Assembly: GCA_964517495.1 (NCBI GenBank)
Contig: CAZFER010000134.1
Location: forward strand, 1-7,470
DNA: 7,470 nucleotides
Direction of reading: 5' to 3'
Source: CAZFER01 sp964517495
Lineage (GTDB): Bacteria > Hinthialibacterota > Hinthialibacteria > Hinthialibacterales > Hinthialibacteraceae
Positions 1 through 6,456 of the stretch are shown here, piece after piece. Every line of letters starts with the position of its first letter. Position 1 is the stretch's first letter. The notes beneath the pieces were generated by a model that was not told the DNA's origin, searched no databases, and was given only the letters and a program-made list of their open reading frames with translations. Made by a program: the position numbers and the translations under genes.

Positions 1-156
1 CGATTTCCTCCTTAATTGCTTTTTCCAACCTGGGCACTTCCTGCAAATCGTATGGATTTCAGATGATCCTTTCTCATTTATATTATGGCCTATAGAGTTT
101 AATATAACAATCCAATACTTTCCTTCGCCCATGTTACGAATGTGCAATTTGCTCAT
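1..156 (-). CDS. Partial small ORF translationally coupled to the sigma-54 activator, unknown function
   Basis: An open frame starts at ATG 156-154 and shares ATGA with the activator's TGA stop (155-153). It then runs 52 codons without a stop to the left edge of the window. The product begins MSKLHIRNMGEGKYWIVILN and has a Cys-Arg-Lys-Cys pair at about residues 41-44, followed by a basic Lys/Arg-rich stretch. It does not resemble a Fis-type helix-turn-helix, so it is not simply the activator's missing DNA-binding domain in another frame. The 4-base overlap is the classic sign of translational coupling. A strong AAGGAGG near its visible end suggests the frame closes soon after the edge and the protein is short. 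I do not recognise the family. The function and the exact C-terminus cannot be given from this window. Confidence 0.55.
   Translation of the reverse strand, partial: MSKLHIRNMGEGKYWIVILNSIGHNINEKGSSEIHTICRKCPGWKKQLRRKS
7..13 (-). promoter_or_regulatory. Strong Shine-Dalgarno sequence at the window edge
   Basis: On the minus strand the bases read AAGGAGG followed by AAATCG up to base 1. This is a near-perfect ribosome-binding site with six bases of spacer visible. It predicts the start codon of a further minus-strand gene within a few bases outside the window, probably in the same operon as the sigma-54 activator and the coupled small ORF. Confidence 0.5.
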
Positions 157-911
157 CCTACATGCTGTTCGATCAATTCACACGTAATCTCTTTTCCTGG
201 ATGAAACACCGACAACCGGCGGCATAGGTTCTTCAATTCTCTTACATTTCCCGGGAAATGGTAACTCAATAGAAAACGTTCAGTCTCTTCTGCCAAAGAT
301 ACAGACTTATCCATTCTCATAAAATGGCGGTACAGATGAATCGCATCCCGTCCACGTTCGCGTAAAGGTGGGGCTTCAATCCGCAGGATATTCATTCGGT
401 CATATAAATCACCCAGCAGTCGTCCGGCATAGACATCCTGCTTCAGATCGCGGTTTGAGGCGGCAATGATGCGGGTACGTATATTGATTGGCTCAGTCGA
501 CCCCACCCGAATAATAGTTCTCTGTTCCAAAAAGCGCAATAAACGTCCCTGAATATCCAACGGCAGTGCGCTGATTTCATCCAGGAAGACGGTCCCTTCC
601 TGAGCAGTTTCAAAAAAACCTATATGGCGGCGTGTCGCCCCGGTAAAGGCTCCCCGTTCATGGCCGAACAAAGCCGACTCAGCGGTGGCGGGATGCAAGG
701 CGGCACAATCAACAATCACCGGTTGATTCCCCCGCGTGGGACCAAGCAGGTGAAGGGCACGCGCCAGCAGTTCTTTCCCTGTGCCACGCTCGCCTGTTAT
801 TAAGACCGTGTCCCAATGGGGAGCAGCATACAATAAGTGTTGAGCCAATTCCTTCATCACATGGCTCTTGCCAATGATGTTAAATTTTTTAAGATCCAGC
901 TTCGTATCCAT
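153..911 (-). CDS. Minimal sigma-54 (RpoN) interacting AAA+ activator without regulatory or DNA-binding domain
   Basis: This 252-residue protein consists almost only of the sigma-54 activation ATPase domain, which uses ATP hydrolysis to remodel RNA polymerase-sigma-54 into the open complex. Visible motifs are Walker A GERGTGKE (residues 40-47), the sigma-54-contacting loop GAFTGA (87-92), Walker B GTVFLDEI (107-114), the PPLRER segment (181-186) and FPGNVREL in the lid (219-226). The usual F-R-x-D-L-x-x-R arginine-finger segment reads L-L-G-D-L-Y-D-R (165-172), so the first conserved Arg is Leu while the second is kept. About ten residues precede the domain and the protein ends right after the lid. 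There is therefore no receiver, GAF or PAS input domain and no Fis-type helix-turn-helix; PspF, the classic short member, keeps its helix-turn-helix. The ATG at 911 is preferred over an upstream in-frame TTG at 932 because AGGAAGGGA lies just before it. It could be a functional solution-acting activator, an adaptor-dependent ATPase or a decaying fragment. Confidence 0.88.
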   Translation of the reverse strand: MDTKLDLKKFNIIGKSHVMKELAQHLLYAAPHWDTVLITGERGTGKELLARALHLLGPTRGNQPVIVDCAALHPATAESALFGHERGAFTGATRRHIGFFETAQEGTVFLDEISALPLDIQGRLLRFLEQRTIIRVGSTEPINIRTRIIAASNRDLKQDVYAGRLLGDLYDRMNILRIEAPPLRERGRDAIHLYRHFMRMDKSVSLAEETERFLLSYHFPGNVRELKNLCRRLSVFHPGKEITCELIEQHVG

Positions 912-917
912 GATGAT

Positions 918-926
918 TCCCTTCCT
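918..926 (-). promoter_or_regulatory. Ribosome binding site that fixes the activator start at 911
   Basis: The minus strand reads AGGAAGGGA, six bases before ATG 911. An upstream in-frame TTG at 932 would place this SD inside the coding region and has no comparable site of its own, so the shorter product is preferred. Confidence 0.6.
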
Positions 927-970
927 ATACAAATGAATGAAAACCTATGGATAAAGCGTAGTTGATTTAC

Positions 971-1025
971 CATCCCCAATGCGTCCACCATGCATCCCGA
1001 TCATGTCCCGAAAGTGTCCCAATCT
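971..1025. repeat. Five tandem imperfect 11-bp repeats in the divergent control region (putative phased operator array)
   Basis: Units start at 971, 982, 993, 1004 and 1015: catccccaatg, cgtccaccatg, catcccgatca, tgtcccgaaag, tgtcccaatct. The core pyrimidine-purine-T-C-C is invariant in all five, and the next C is kept in four. The 11-base period is about one DNA turn, so all cores face the same side of the helix. The array sits between the activator (minus) and AIM24 (plus) genes and ends 22 bases before a weak -35-like hexamer for AIM24. Direct repeats of 11 bp are the usual site type for OmpR/PhoB-class winged-helix regulators. Which protein binds here is unknown, and binding itself is inferred. 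Confidence 0.5.
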
Positions 1026-1046
1026 CAGAAAAATGGCTATTTAGCA

Positions 1047-1075
1047 TTACAAAAGCGTCCGATTATCCGTAAAGT
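1047..1075 (+). promoter_or_regulatory. Weak sigma-70-like promoter candidate for the AIM24 gene
   Basis: TTACAA (1047-1052) and TAAAGT (1070-1075) are separated by 17 bases and lie downstream of the 11-bp array. They match the consensus at only three and four of six positions, which is compatible with an activator-dependent promoter but not strong evidence. I saw no convincing GG-N10-GC sigma-54 promoter on either strand of the intergenic region. Confidence 0.2.
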
Positions 1076-1103
1076 AGAGCATAAAACCCAAGGAGATTGA
1101 AAC

Positions 1104-1811
1104 ATGAGCCAATATTCGTTGTCCAAATTCTTAGAGCAATCCCGAACGCAGGAACGAGGCACCAATCGCTTTGAATTGCAAACCCAACGTTTTTTGGATA
1201 TTCAGCTGGATGGGATGGTTTGGACCAAAATGGGGACCATGGTGGCTTATAACGGGGGGATTAAATTCACCCGTGAAAAGCTGTTTGAACATGGGCTGGG
1301 TAAATTCTTCAAAAAAGCCTTGACCGGTGAGGGCCTGTCGCTTACCAAAGCGGAGGGGAGCGGATTCTTGTTCCTTGCGGATATGGGCAAAAAAGTGACT
1401 ATTTTGGAATTACAGAATGAGACCATCTATGTAAATGGCAATGACCTGCTCGCCTTTGAAGAAGGTATTGATTGGGATATCAAATTGATGAAAAAGGTAT
1501 CCTCCATGATGGCGGGCGGGCTTTTTAACATTCGCCTGGAAGGGAGCGGGATGGTGGCTTTTACCACCCATTATGATCCATTAACCTTAACGGCGAAAAA
1601 AGAGCACCCAATCTATACCGATCCCAATGCGACGGTACTTTGGTCGGGAAACCTCACGCCTGAATTGAAGACAGATATTTCGTTCCGTACCTTTATCGGA
1701 CGCGGCAGCGGTGAGTCATTACAAATGGAATTCGCCGAGGATGGTTTTGTGGTCATCCAGCCTTATGAGGAAGTCTATTTTCAAGCAGGACAAAAGACCG
1801 GGGGACAATAA
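1104..1811 (+). CDS. AIM24 (DUF124) family protein
   Basis: A 235-residue protein of the AIM24 family, named after a yeast mitochondrial protein needed for inner-membrane organisation. The bacterial role is not established. Family signs are the long beta-rich, glycine-studded chain, including KALTGEGLSLTKAEGSG (about residues 71-87), a central FNIRLEGSGMVAF segment (about 141-153), and the C-terminal segment ending FQAGQKTGG. There is no signal peptide or membrane segment, so it is probably cytosolic or peripheral. The ATG at 1104 follows AAGGAGA by seven bases. It is the only plus-strand gene, divergent from the sigma-54 activator behind the phased 11-bp repeats, and it is followed directly by a hairpin terminator. 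The length is normal for the family. The family call is firm; its function is open. Confidence 0.88.
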   Translation: MSQYSLSKFLEQSRTQERGTNRFELQTQRFLDIQLDGMVWTKMGTMVAYNGGIKFTREKLFEHGLGKFFKKALTGEGLSLTKAEGSGFLFLADMGKKVTILELQNETIYVNGNDLLAFEEGIDWDIKLMKKVSSMMAGGLFNIRLEGSGMVAFTTHYDPLTLTAKKEHPIYTDPNATVLWSGNLTPELKTDISFRTFIGRGSGESLQMEFAEDGFVVIQPYEEVYFQAGQKTGGQ

Positions 1812-1820
1812 CATTAATAA

Positions 1821-1850
1821 ACGCCCGGTATCAGAATTGAAACCGGGCGT
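1821..1850. terminator. Perfect 9-bp hairpin, probable bidirectional terminator between convergent genes
   Basis: ACGCCCGGT (1821-1829) pairs perfectly with ACCGGGCGT (1842-1850) around a 12-base loop, starting ten bases after the AIM24 stop. The plus-strand tail is CTCATTT, a weak T tract. Read from the minus strand the stem is followed by TTTATTAATG, so it could also stop transcripts from the DUF1080 gene ending at 1924. Position between two convergent genes fits a shared terminator. Confidence 0.7.
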
Positions 1851-1923
1851 CTCATTTACATATCGTTTTGATGGTGATTACGGCAAAATTCAAGTTCATG
1901 TAGAGCACGACGGAAGAATATGT

Positions 1924-2703
1924 TTAATCAAGGTTTAATGGTGTCAGGATGATATTTCGATAGGCCACCGGGCCATGGTCACCTTGCAGCATAAGGGGGC
2001 CTTTAGGATGTTCGGGCGCGTCAGGCCGATCATTCAAGGCTGCCCGGGTGGAACCGGTCAGTTCCACATCTTTATGAATCACAACACCGTTGTGCTTAAC
2101 TTCCACAAAACGTGCATTTTCGATTTTCTTACCGTTTTCATCAAAGCGGGGTGCACGGAAAATCACATCAAACGATTGCCACTCACCCGGCGCCTTGCTT
2201 TGATTGGTTTTGGGAGCAAAACCATGATAGGTCTTTTTGCCATCCCACCGCGCATAAATGCCACCGCAATCTGAGAAGCTCAAATCCTCATCTTTCTTGC
2301 CATAACTATCCAACACCTGGACTTCATACATGCCATGAAAATAGACACCGGAATTCGAGTTATGCGGAACAACGAATTCGATATGCAGTTTACAATCACC
2401 ATGCTCATAGCGGGAAAGTAAATTACATGTTCGGCCATTGTCTGAATTAACCATGATGCCTTGACCTTGTTCGATATCAAAGAGTTTGTTGTCTTTCGCT
2501 GAAACGATTACACCCTTTGCAACAAACCATTGGTTGTTATCCCGATGTCCACGCCAATCACATAAGTTGAATCCATTGAACAACTTAATGGATTTTCCAT
2601 CCGCTTTTTCTGATGAAAATCCATCTGCTGGAACCAGATAAACCATCCCAACCAAAGCCAGAATCGCTAAAGGCATAAAAACTAAATGCTTATTCACTTT
2701 CAC
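1924..2703 (-). CDS. Exported DUF1080 / 3-keto-disaccharide hydrolase family protein
   Basis: A 259-residue protein with an N-terminal signal peptide: basic MKVNKH, a hydrophobic stretch at about 8-25, and a likely cleavage region near residues 29-31. It is followed by one DUF1080 (PF06439) domain, a concanavalin-like jelly roll. Typical landmarks are KLFNGFNLCDW (40-50), NSNSGVYFHG followed by YEVQVLDS in the middle, APGEWQSFDV, and the C-terminal GPLMLQGDHGPVAYRNI. Members act on 3-keto-glycosides or related sugars outside the cytoplasm and abound in planctomycete-like carbohydrate degraders. The exact substrate is not readable from sequence. The start is GTG at 2703, seven bases after GGAGAAGGAG. 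It lies 53 bases downstream of the Cys-motif membrane protein, so co-transcription is likely. Its final 15 bases overlap an opposing plus-strand open frame that I do not trust as a gene. Confidence 0.88.
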   Translation of the reverse strand: MKVNKHLVFMPLAILALVGMVYLVPADGFSSEKADGKSIKLFNGFNLCDWRGHRDNNQWFVAKGVIVSAKDNKLFDIEQGQGIMVNSDNGRTCNLLSRYEHGDCKLHIEFVVPHNSNSGVYFHGMYEVQVLDSYGKKDEDLSFSDCGGIYARWDGKKTYHGFAPKTNQSKAPGEWQSFDVIFRAPRFDENGKKIENARFVEVKHNGVVIHKDVELTGSTRAALNDRPDAPEHPKGPLMLQGDHGPVAYRNIILTPLNLD

Positions 2704-2710
2704 AATAAAT

Positions 2711-2720
2711 CTCCTTCTCC
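2711..2720 (-). promoter_or_regulatory. Ribosome binding site supporting the GTG start at 2703
   Basis: GGAGAAGGAG on the minus strand lies seven bases before GTG 2703. No ATG is available ahead of the signal-peptide hydrophobic core, so this site supports the GTG start and the basic N-terminus it gives. Confidence 0.6.
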
Positions 2721-2756
2721 AAAATCATAGTTGCAAAGATCTCTTCATATTTTGGC

Positions 2757-3902
2757 TTAATCAGCATGATTTCGATAGAGACGGACAAAGACAAAGATAT
2801 TAATAATAACAATCACTCCAACTACAATAAGAATATTACGGATAAGGTTCCCTGCTTCGGGATTTTCACCGGCGGTAGACATGTTTACCGGAGTGACCTC
2901 AGGGATTTCAGATTGAGCCAAAGCGGGGATCCCCAGGAAACGTGACATTTCCCTTTCACCCAGGCTTTGATTGCCCAATGCCCCTTGCCAATCAACAGCC
3001 ATTAATAAGTCTGTCCCCGGATTCAAGCCTTTGACCTGGCAGGTGCAGGGGCCAGTCATAAAGGCACAGGCATCCAAAATGGTATCTTCGTTAATCCCCC
3101 GCCCCACTAAGGCATATAACGCACGGCCTCGGCCATAAACGGGGAATGCCATGGGTTCTCCAAGGTATTCAACCAAATCGGTTTCGCTATTCATCAAGGT
3201 GGTGATCAGGAATGATTCTTTTGGATCATCACGCGAGAGTCGAACCATAGAAAAACCGATGCGCAAATCAAGCCCCTCATTTAATTCGATTTGTTCCCCA
3301 CTCAAACCGGTCATATCCTGCATGACCGGCAATTGCAGCATCTCTTCCATCTCCTTGATTTTTTCACCCAGCAATTTGGCCGCGGCGTCGTCCTTTTCCT
3401 TATTACCGGATTCCAACAAAATCCAAACAGACGTTTCTCCATTGAGCAAACGGCGTCCCACTTCCTGCCGGATGGGTGAATCAATGAGAGATTCAACATT
3501 TTCACTGGTAAATGGCCCTCTCCAAAGTGTATCCATCCGGCGCATAAAGGTGGGAAAACGCACAATCAGAGTGGTTTCATCCCCAGGTTCTTTATCACCA
3601 TATAATGAAGTTTGTTCTTCTTCCGAGAGGGAATTTTGGTCAAAGAGATGGATTCGAAAATTGGCTTTAATCGCATCTTCCCCTTCATCTCTATTGAGGC
3701 GATTCACCAATTCTTGTTCCTCTTCGCTCAAGGAACCATCATAAACCACGAAGAATTCATAGGGATCAGCCGGCCATAATTCCAAGGCATAACGAAATAC
3801 GGGGATGTCGCAAGTCCAACTGAACATTGGTTGCAATAATATGGCCGACAAAAGAATAAACGAAATTCCATATAATTTGGTTAATTGCCGGATGTAAAAC
3901 AT
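2757..3902 (-). CDS. Membrane-anchored protein with CDIPVFRYALE motif and C-terminal Cys cluster, function unknown
   Basis: A 381-residue protein with a hydrophobic N-terminal export segment (about 12-28) and then Cys31 at the head of CDIPVFRYALELWPADPYE (31-49), a motif I recall from uncharacterised planctomycete and verrucomicrobial proteins. A large charged extracytoplasmic region follows (Glu-rich at about 58-75 and 170-190). Next is a conserved-looking GPCTCQVKGLNPGTDLLMAV segment with Cys286 and Cys288 (plus Cys279). A C-terminal membrane helix lies at about 353-374, ending in RLYRNHAD on the cytoplasmic side. The bases before Cys31 (Ser-Trp-Thr) do not make a normal lipobox, so a lipoprotein is doubtful. 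The four Cys residues could form disulfides or a metal site; that is inference. The ATG at 3902 follows GAAGGG closely. The DUF1080 gene follows 53 bases downstream. I cannot assign a biochemical function. Confidence 0.8.
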   Translation of the reverse strand: MFYIRQLTKLYGISFILLSAILLQPMFSWTCDIPVFRYALELWPADPYEFFVVYDGSLSEEEQELVNRLNRDEGEDAIKANFRIHLFDQNSLSEEEQTSLYGDKEPGDETTLIVRFPTFMRRMDTLWRGPFTSENVESLIDSPIRQEVGRRLLNGETSVWILLESGNKEKDDAAAKLLGEKIKEMEEMLQLPVMQDMTGLSGEQIELNEGLDLRIGFSMVRLSRDDPKESFLITTLMNSETDLVEYLGEPMAFPVYGRGRALYALVGRGINEDTILDACAFMTGPCTCQVKGLNPGTDLLMAVDWQGALGNQSLGEREMSRFLGIPALAQSEIPEVTPVNMSTAGENPEAGNLIRNILIVVGVIVIINIFVFVRLYRNHAD

Positions 3903-3987
3903 AAGCGCCCTTCTTTTTAATTCAGGATGTTAATGATGTTAGTAACGTATCAGCCATATGAAATGGAATAGGAGTGAAAACTTACTA

Positions 3988-4101
3988 TTAACCCTACTAT
4001 TCCTCCCTCAATGGAATGGGGGAGGTTAGGAGGGGGTTAAAGGATTATGCTCTAAGTTTTCTTGTTAACCCTCCCCTGGTCCCTCCCAGTCTTGGGAGGG
4101 G
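3988..4101. repeat. REP/BIME-like pair of G/C-rich imperfect hairpins in inverted arrangement
   Basis: The 293-base gap 3903-4195 contains no gene. Its core is two related palindromes. The first spans TTAACCC (3988-3994) to GGGTTAA (4034-4040), with an inner CCTCCC/GGGAGG stem (4002-4007 and 4020-4025). The second starts TTAACCCTCCCC (4065-4076) and ends in a perfect 8-bp hairpin, CCCTCCCA (4081-4088) with TGGGAGGG (4093-4100), around loop GTCT. The right arm of the first is an imperfect inverted copy of the left arm of the second, separated by about 24 bases. No T tract follows either stem on either strand, so it is not a standard terminator, though it could protect or separate transcripts between the sulfatase and the next gene. 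Confidence 0.65.
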
Positions 4102-4195
4102 AATGATATTTCAAATGACTGGCCACTTACATAATTTTAACTGCAGAATCTTTATTCACATATATGCATACATATGAGTGTCGGTATTCTTCATA

Positions 4196-5590
4196 TTAAT
4201 CTGTTTCTTTTGGTTGCCAAGGGATTTTGCTGTATTTATCCAGTTGCGCTTGCATGGCTTTTTTAAGTTGGTTTGCAATATCTTTACGTTTATTCGCCAA
4301 ATCATGTTGTTCAAATGGATCGTCTTTCAGGTTATAAAGTTCGAAAGGAGCGCCGGGTTTGGGGCGTAATAATTTCCAATCGCCGCGCCGGATTGCTTCA
4401 ATTCGTTTACCTTGGAAAAAGCCTCCCCCTTCAAGCCGTCCAAAGAAGAGATCACGATCAGGCCGGGGTTGTTTTTTGCCTAAAAGGGTGGGTAAAAAGC
4501 TCATCCCATCGATTGCATGGTTTATGTCAACATCAACAGCATCGTATAGCGAAGGGAGAATATCCATTGACAACATGATCTGATCGGTTTCTGATCCTGT
4601 GGGCACATGGCCTGGCCAACGAACGGCCATAGGAACACGGATACCGCCTTCATATAAGGTTCCCTTCCCGGCACGCAAGGGGCCATTATTAGCACCCACG
4701 CGGTCTAATCCCCCATTATCGCTGGCAAATACAACGATGGTGTCTTTATGCAATCCTGTCTCTTCAAGGGTAGATAGCACTTTCCCAATGCCATGATCCA
4801 TATGTTCGATAAACGCTACCAGTTCCGCCCGTTTGTCATCAATGCCTGATTCCCGCTTTTTCACCTTTGCTACCCATTCTTTTGGAGGTTGGACCGGCGT
4901 GTGGGGTGCGTTGTAAGCAAGGTAAAGGAAGAATGGCTGTTTGGAGGCTTGCTCTTTTAAATAATCACAGGCCCATTCGGTGAATAAATCCGTTGCGTGT
5001 CCCTCGGGATCGATTTCCTTCTTATTGAGTCGCATGTAATTGATGCCGTGGCGCCGGTGGTTATAATAATCATCCATCATATCGCCGAGGAAACCGTGGA
5101 AGAAATCAAATCCCCTTTCATTGGGGATATTCGGTGATTCCAGACCAAGGTGCCATTTACCGATGATGGCCGTTTGGTATCCCGCTTTTTGTAGCAAACT
5201 GGGCAAGAGAATTGAATCGGGCGTTAAATGTCCCCATGAATTATTGGCATGGGTACGGATAACACCGGGAACACCAACCATCTCCTGGTAGCGTCCTGAA
5301 AGAAGCGCCGCGCGAGTGGGTGAACAGACGGGGCAGTTGGCATAAGCATGGGTGAAGCGCATCCCTGATGCGGCTAGAGAATCGATATGCGGGGTTTCCA
5401 TATCTTCAGCACCATAGCAGTTCAAGTCGCCGTATCCTAAATCATCCACCAATATAACCAACATATTGGGCTTTGATGATTTGTCCTTTTCTGATGCGAA
5501 AGAGCTTTTGGTTAGTCCGTTATACAACAGACCTCCGGCTAGGGTTTTGCCGGTAACATCTAAAAACGTTCGCCTGGTTGGATTTGACAT
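4196..5590 (-). CDS. Tat-exported arylsulfatase of the formylglycine-dependent (type I) family
   Basis: A 464-residue sulfatase that hydrolyses sulfate esters, most likely on sulfated polysaccharides or their oligomers outside the cytoplasm. The N-terminus has a Tat-type twin-arginine (Arg6-Arg7, TRRTFLDVTG) followed by a modest hydrophobic segment and an SSFAS junction at about 29-33. Visible active-site features are metal-binding Asp49-Asp50 (VDDLGYGD), the CSPTR signature (Cys89 to Arg93) whose Cys is oxidised to formylglycine, GKWHLG with Lys145 and His147, APHTP with His230, SDNGG with Asp291-Asn292, and GKGTLYEGGIRVP with Lys309. All key positions are present, so it looks active. It needs a formylglycine-generating or anaerobic maturase enzyme, not in this window. 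ATG 5590 has AAGGGGA upstream. It follows the exported methyltransferase-like gene by 36 bases, suggesting one transcript. The specific substrate cannot be read from sequence. Confidence 0.95.
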   Translation of the reverse strand: MSNPTRRTFLDVTGKTLAGGLLYNGLTKSSFASEKDKSSKPNMLVILVDDLGYGDLNCYGAEDMETPHIDSLAASGMRFTHAYANCPVCSPTRAALLSGRYQEMVGVPGVIRTHANNSWGHLTPDSILLPSLLQKAGYQTAIIGKWHLGLESPNIPNERGFDFFHGFLGDMMDDYYNHRRHGINYMRLNKKEIDPEGHATDLFTEWACDYLKEQASKQPFFLYLAYNAPHTPVQPPKEWVAKVKKRESGIDDKRAELVAFIEHMDHGIGKVLSTLEETGLHKDTIVVFASDNGGLDRVGANNGPLRAGKGTLYEGGIRVPMAVRWPGHVPTGSETDQIMLSMDILPSLYDAVDVDINHAIDGMSFLPTLLGKKQPRPDRDLFFGRLEGGGFFQGKRIEAIRRGDWKLLRPKPGAPFELYNLKDDPFEQHDLANKRKDIANQLKKAMQAQLDKYSKIPWQPKETD

Positions 5591-5626
5591 TGTTTATATT
5601 CCCCTTTTATTCCATTAGGTTCAATT

Positions 5627-6292
5627 TTATTCCACATCAGGTTTAAAAATCAAGAAATATTGATACTCGAGGATGGTTTCCTCTCGGACCAGTTTCCAGC
5701 CCGCCTTTTTCAATTCATCGTTGACGACTGATTTGGCTACATTGTGGCTGGGAGGAGGGCCTACCTTCATTTTTTCTTTCTTCCAATCCACCACGACCAG
5801 TTGACCGCCGGGACGCAAGTAACGTTTCAAACCAGTATAATAATTTACCCGGTCTTCCAAATGGTGATTGGTGTTACAGAAGAATAATGTATCGATCGCC
5901 TTTAAGGGCAACATAGGGCGATCTGGAGCCGCGTAAACCGTTACGATATTGTGGAGTTTTTCCTCCAACGCTTTGGCTTGCAGATATTCAAGTAAGTTGG
6001 TGGCCAATTCACAGCAATATACAGTTCCTTGAGGGCCGACCCGCCGGGCAAAGGGGCGTGAAAAATAGCCGGAACCGCCACCGATATCGGCTATGGTATC
6101 TCCCTCTTTTACACCGATCGCATCGATCACTTCATCCACCTTTTGCCATTCCGCGCGGTTGTCCCGTTCGAACATCTCTGGCGAATACCGGTCGGCTGAA
6201 AATACACCGTCAATGCTCAGAGATAACGTGAATAGCATTGCAATCGATAACACACCAATTATTAAAATTGAATTGTGTTTTATACGTTTCAT
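5627..6292 (-). CDS. Exported class I SAM-dependent methyltransferase-fold protein
   Basis: A 221-residue protein with a clear signal peptide (MKRIKHN, then a hydrophobic core at about 9-27, and a GVFSADRYS junction at about 29-37) ahead of a Rossmann methyltransferase domain. Motif I is IADIGGGSGYF (67-77), the acidic end of strand 2 is VYCCE (91-95), a later motif reads FFCNTNHHL (137-145), and the post-core is RPGGQLVVVDW (160-170). The fold is that of a small-molecule or protein methyltransferase. SAM is not known to be supplied to the periplasm in general, so the location and the reaction are both open: the N-terminus could be an uncleaved anchor leaving the domain outside, or the domain may have another ligand. 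The start has GAGGAAA about 10 bases upstream. The sulfatase follows closely in the same direction. Substrate unknown. Confidence 0.85.
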   Translation of the reverse strand: MKRIKHNSILIIGVLSIAMLFTLSLSIDGVFSADRYSPEMFERDNRAEWQKVDEVIDAIGVKEGDTIADIGGGSGYFSRPFARRVGPQGTVYCCELATNLLEYLQAKALEEKLHNIVTVYAAPDRPMLPLKAIDTLFFCNTNHHLEDRVNYYTGLKRYLRPGGQLVVVDWKKEKMKVGPPPSHNVAKSVVNDELKKAGWKLVREETILEYQYFLIFKPDVE

Positions 6293-6384
6293 TTGAGAAT
6301 GTTTCCTCTCTGTTTGTTTAAATGTTCATTATTCTAAATCATAACTTGTCGAAACGTATAGAGGTCCAATACGGTCATAATAAA

Positions 6385-6396
6385 GAAGGTACCTTC
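6385..6396. repeat. 12-bp perfect palindrome in the porin-methyltransferase gap
   Basis: GAAGGTACCTTC is a perfect 12-bp palindrome about 93 bases upstream of the methyltransferase-like start and inside the 164-base gap after the porin gene. It could be a dimeric regulator site. With no loop it is a poor terminator. One occurrence only, so chance is quite possible. Confidence 0.25.
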
Positions 6397-6456
6397 ATGA
6401 TTTCGATAAAGAGGCTCTAACTTGATCCTTTTTGAAGAAACCGGTAGGTAATAGGA

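Noticed and set aside
1031..1052. Possible sigma-54 promoter TGGCTATTTAGCAT upstream of AIM24
   Set aside because: The spacing between GG and GC is 7 bases rather than the required 10.
3151..3744. Plus-strand 197-codon open frame opposite the Cys-motif gene
   Set aside because: Ser/Arg-rich translation without recognisable motifs; lies wholly within the opposite real gene, with no ribosome site.
4081..4100. The 8-bp CCCTCCCA/TGGGAGGG hairpin as a rho-independent terminator of the sulfatase gene
   Set aside because: No T tract follows on either strand, and it lies about 95 bases past the stop; better explained as part of the repeat pair.
4159..4176. CATATATGCATACATATG, an alternating AT palindrome-like stretch just after the sulfatase stop
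   Set aside because: Low-complexity AT alternation with no flanking repeat or target duplication.
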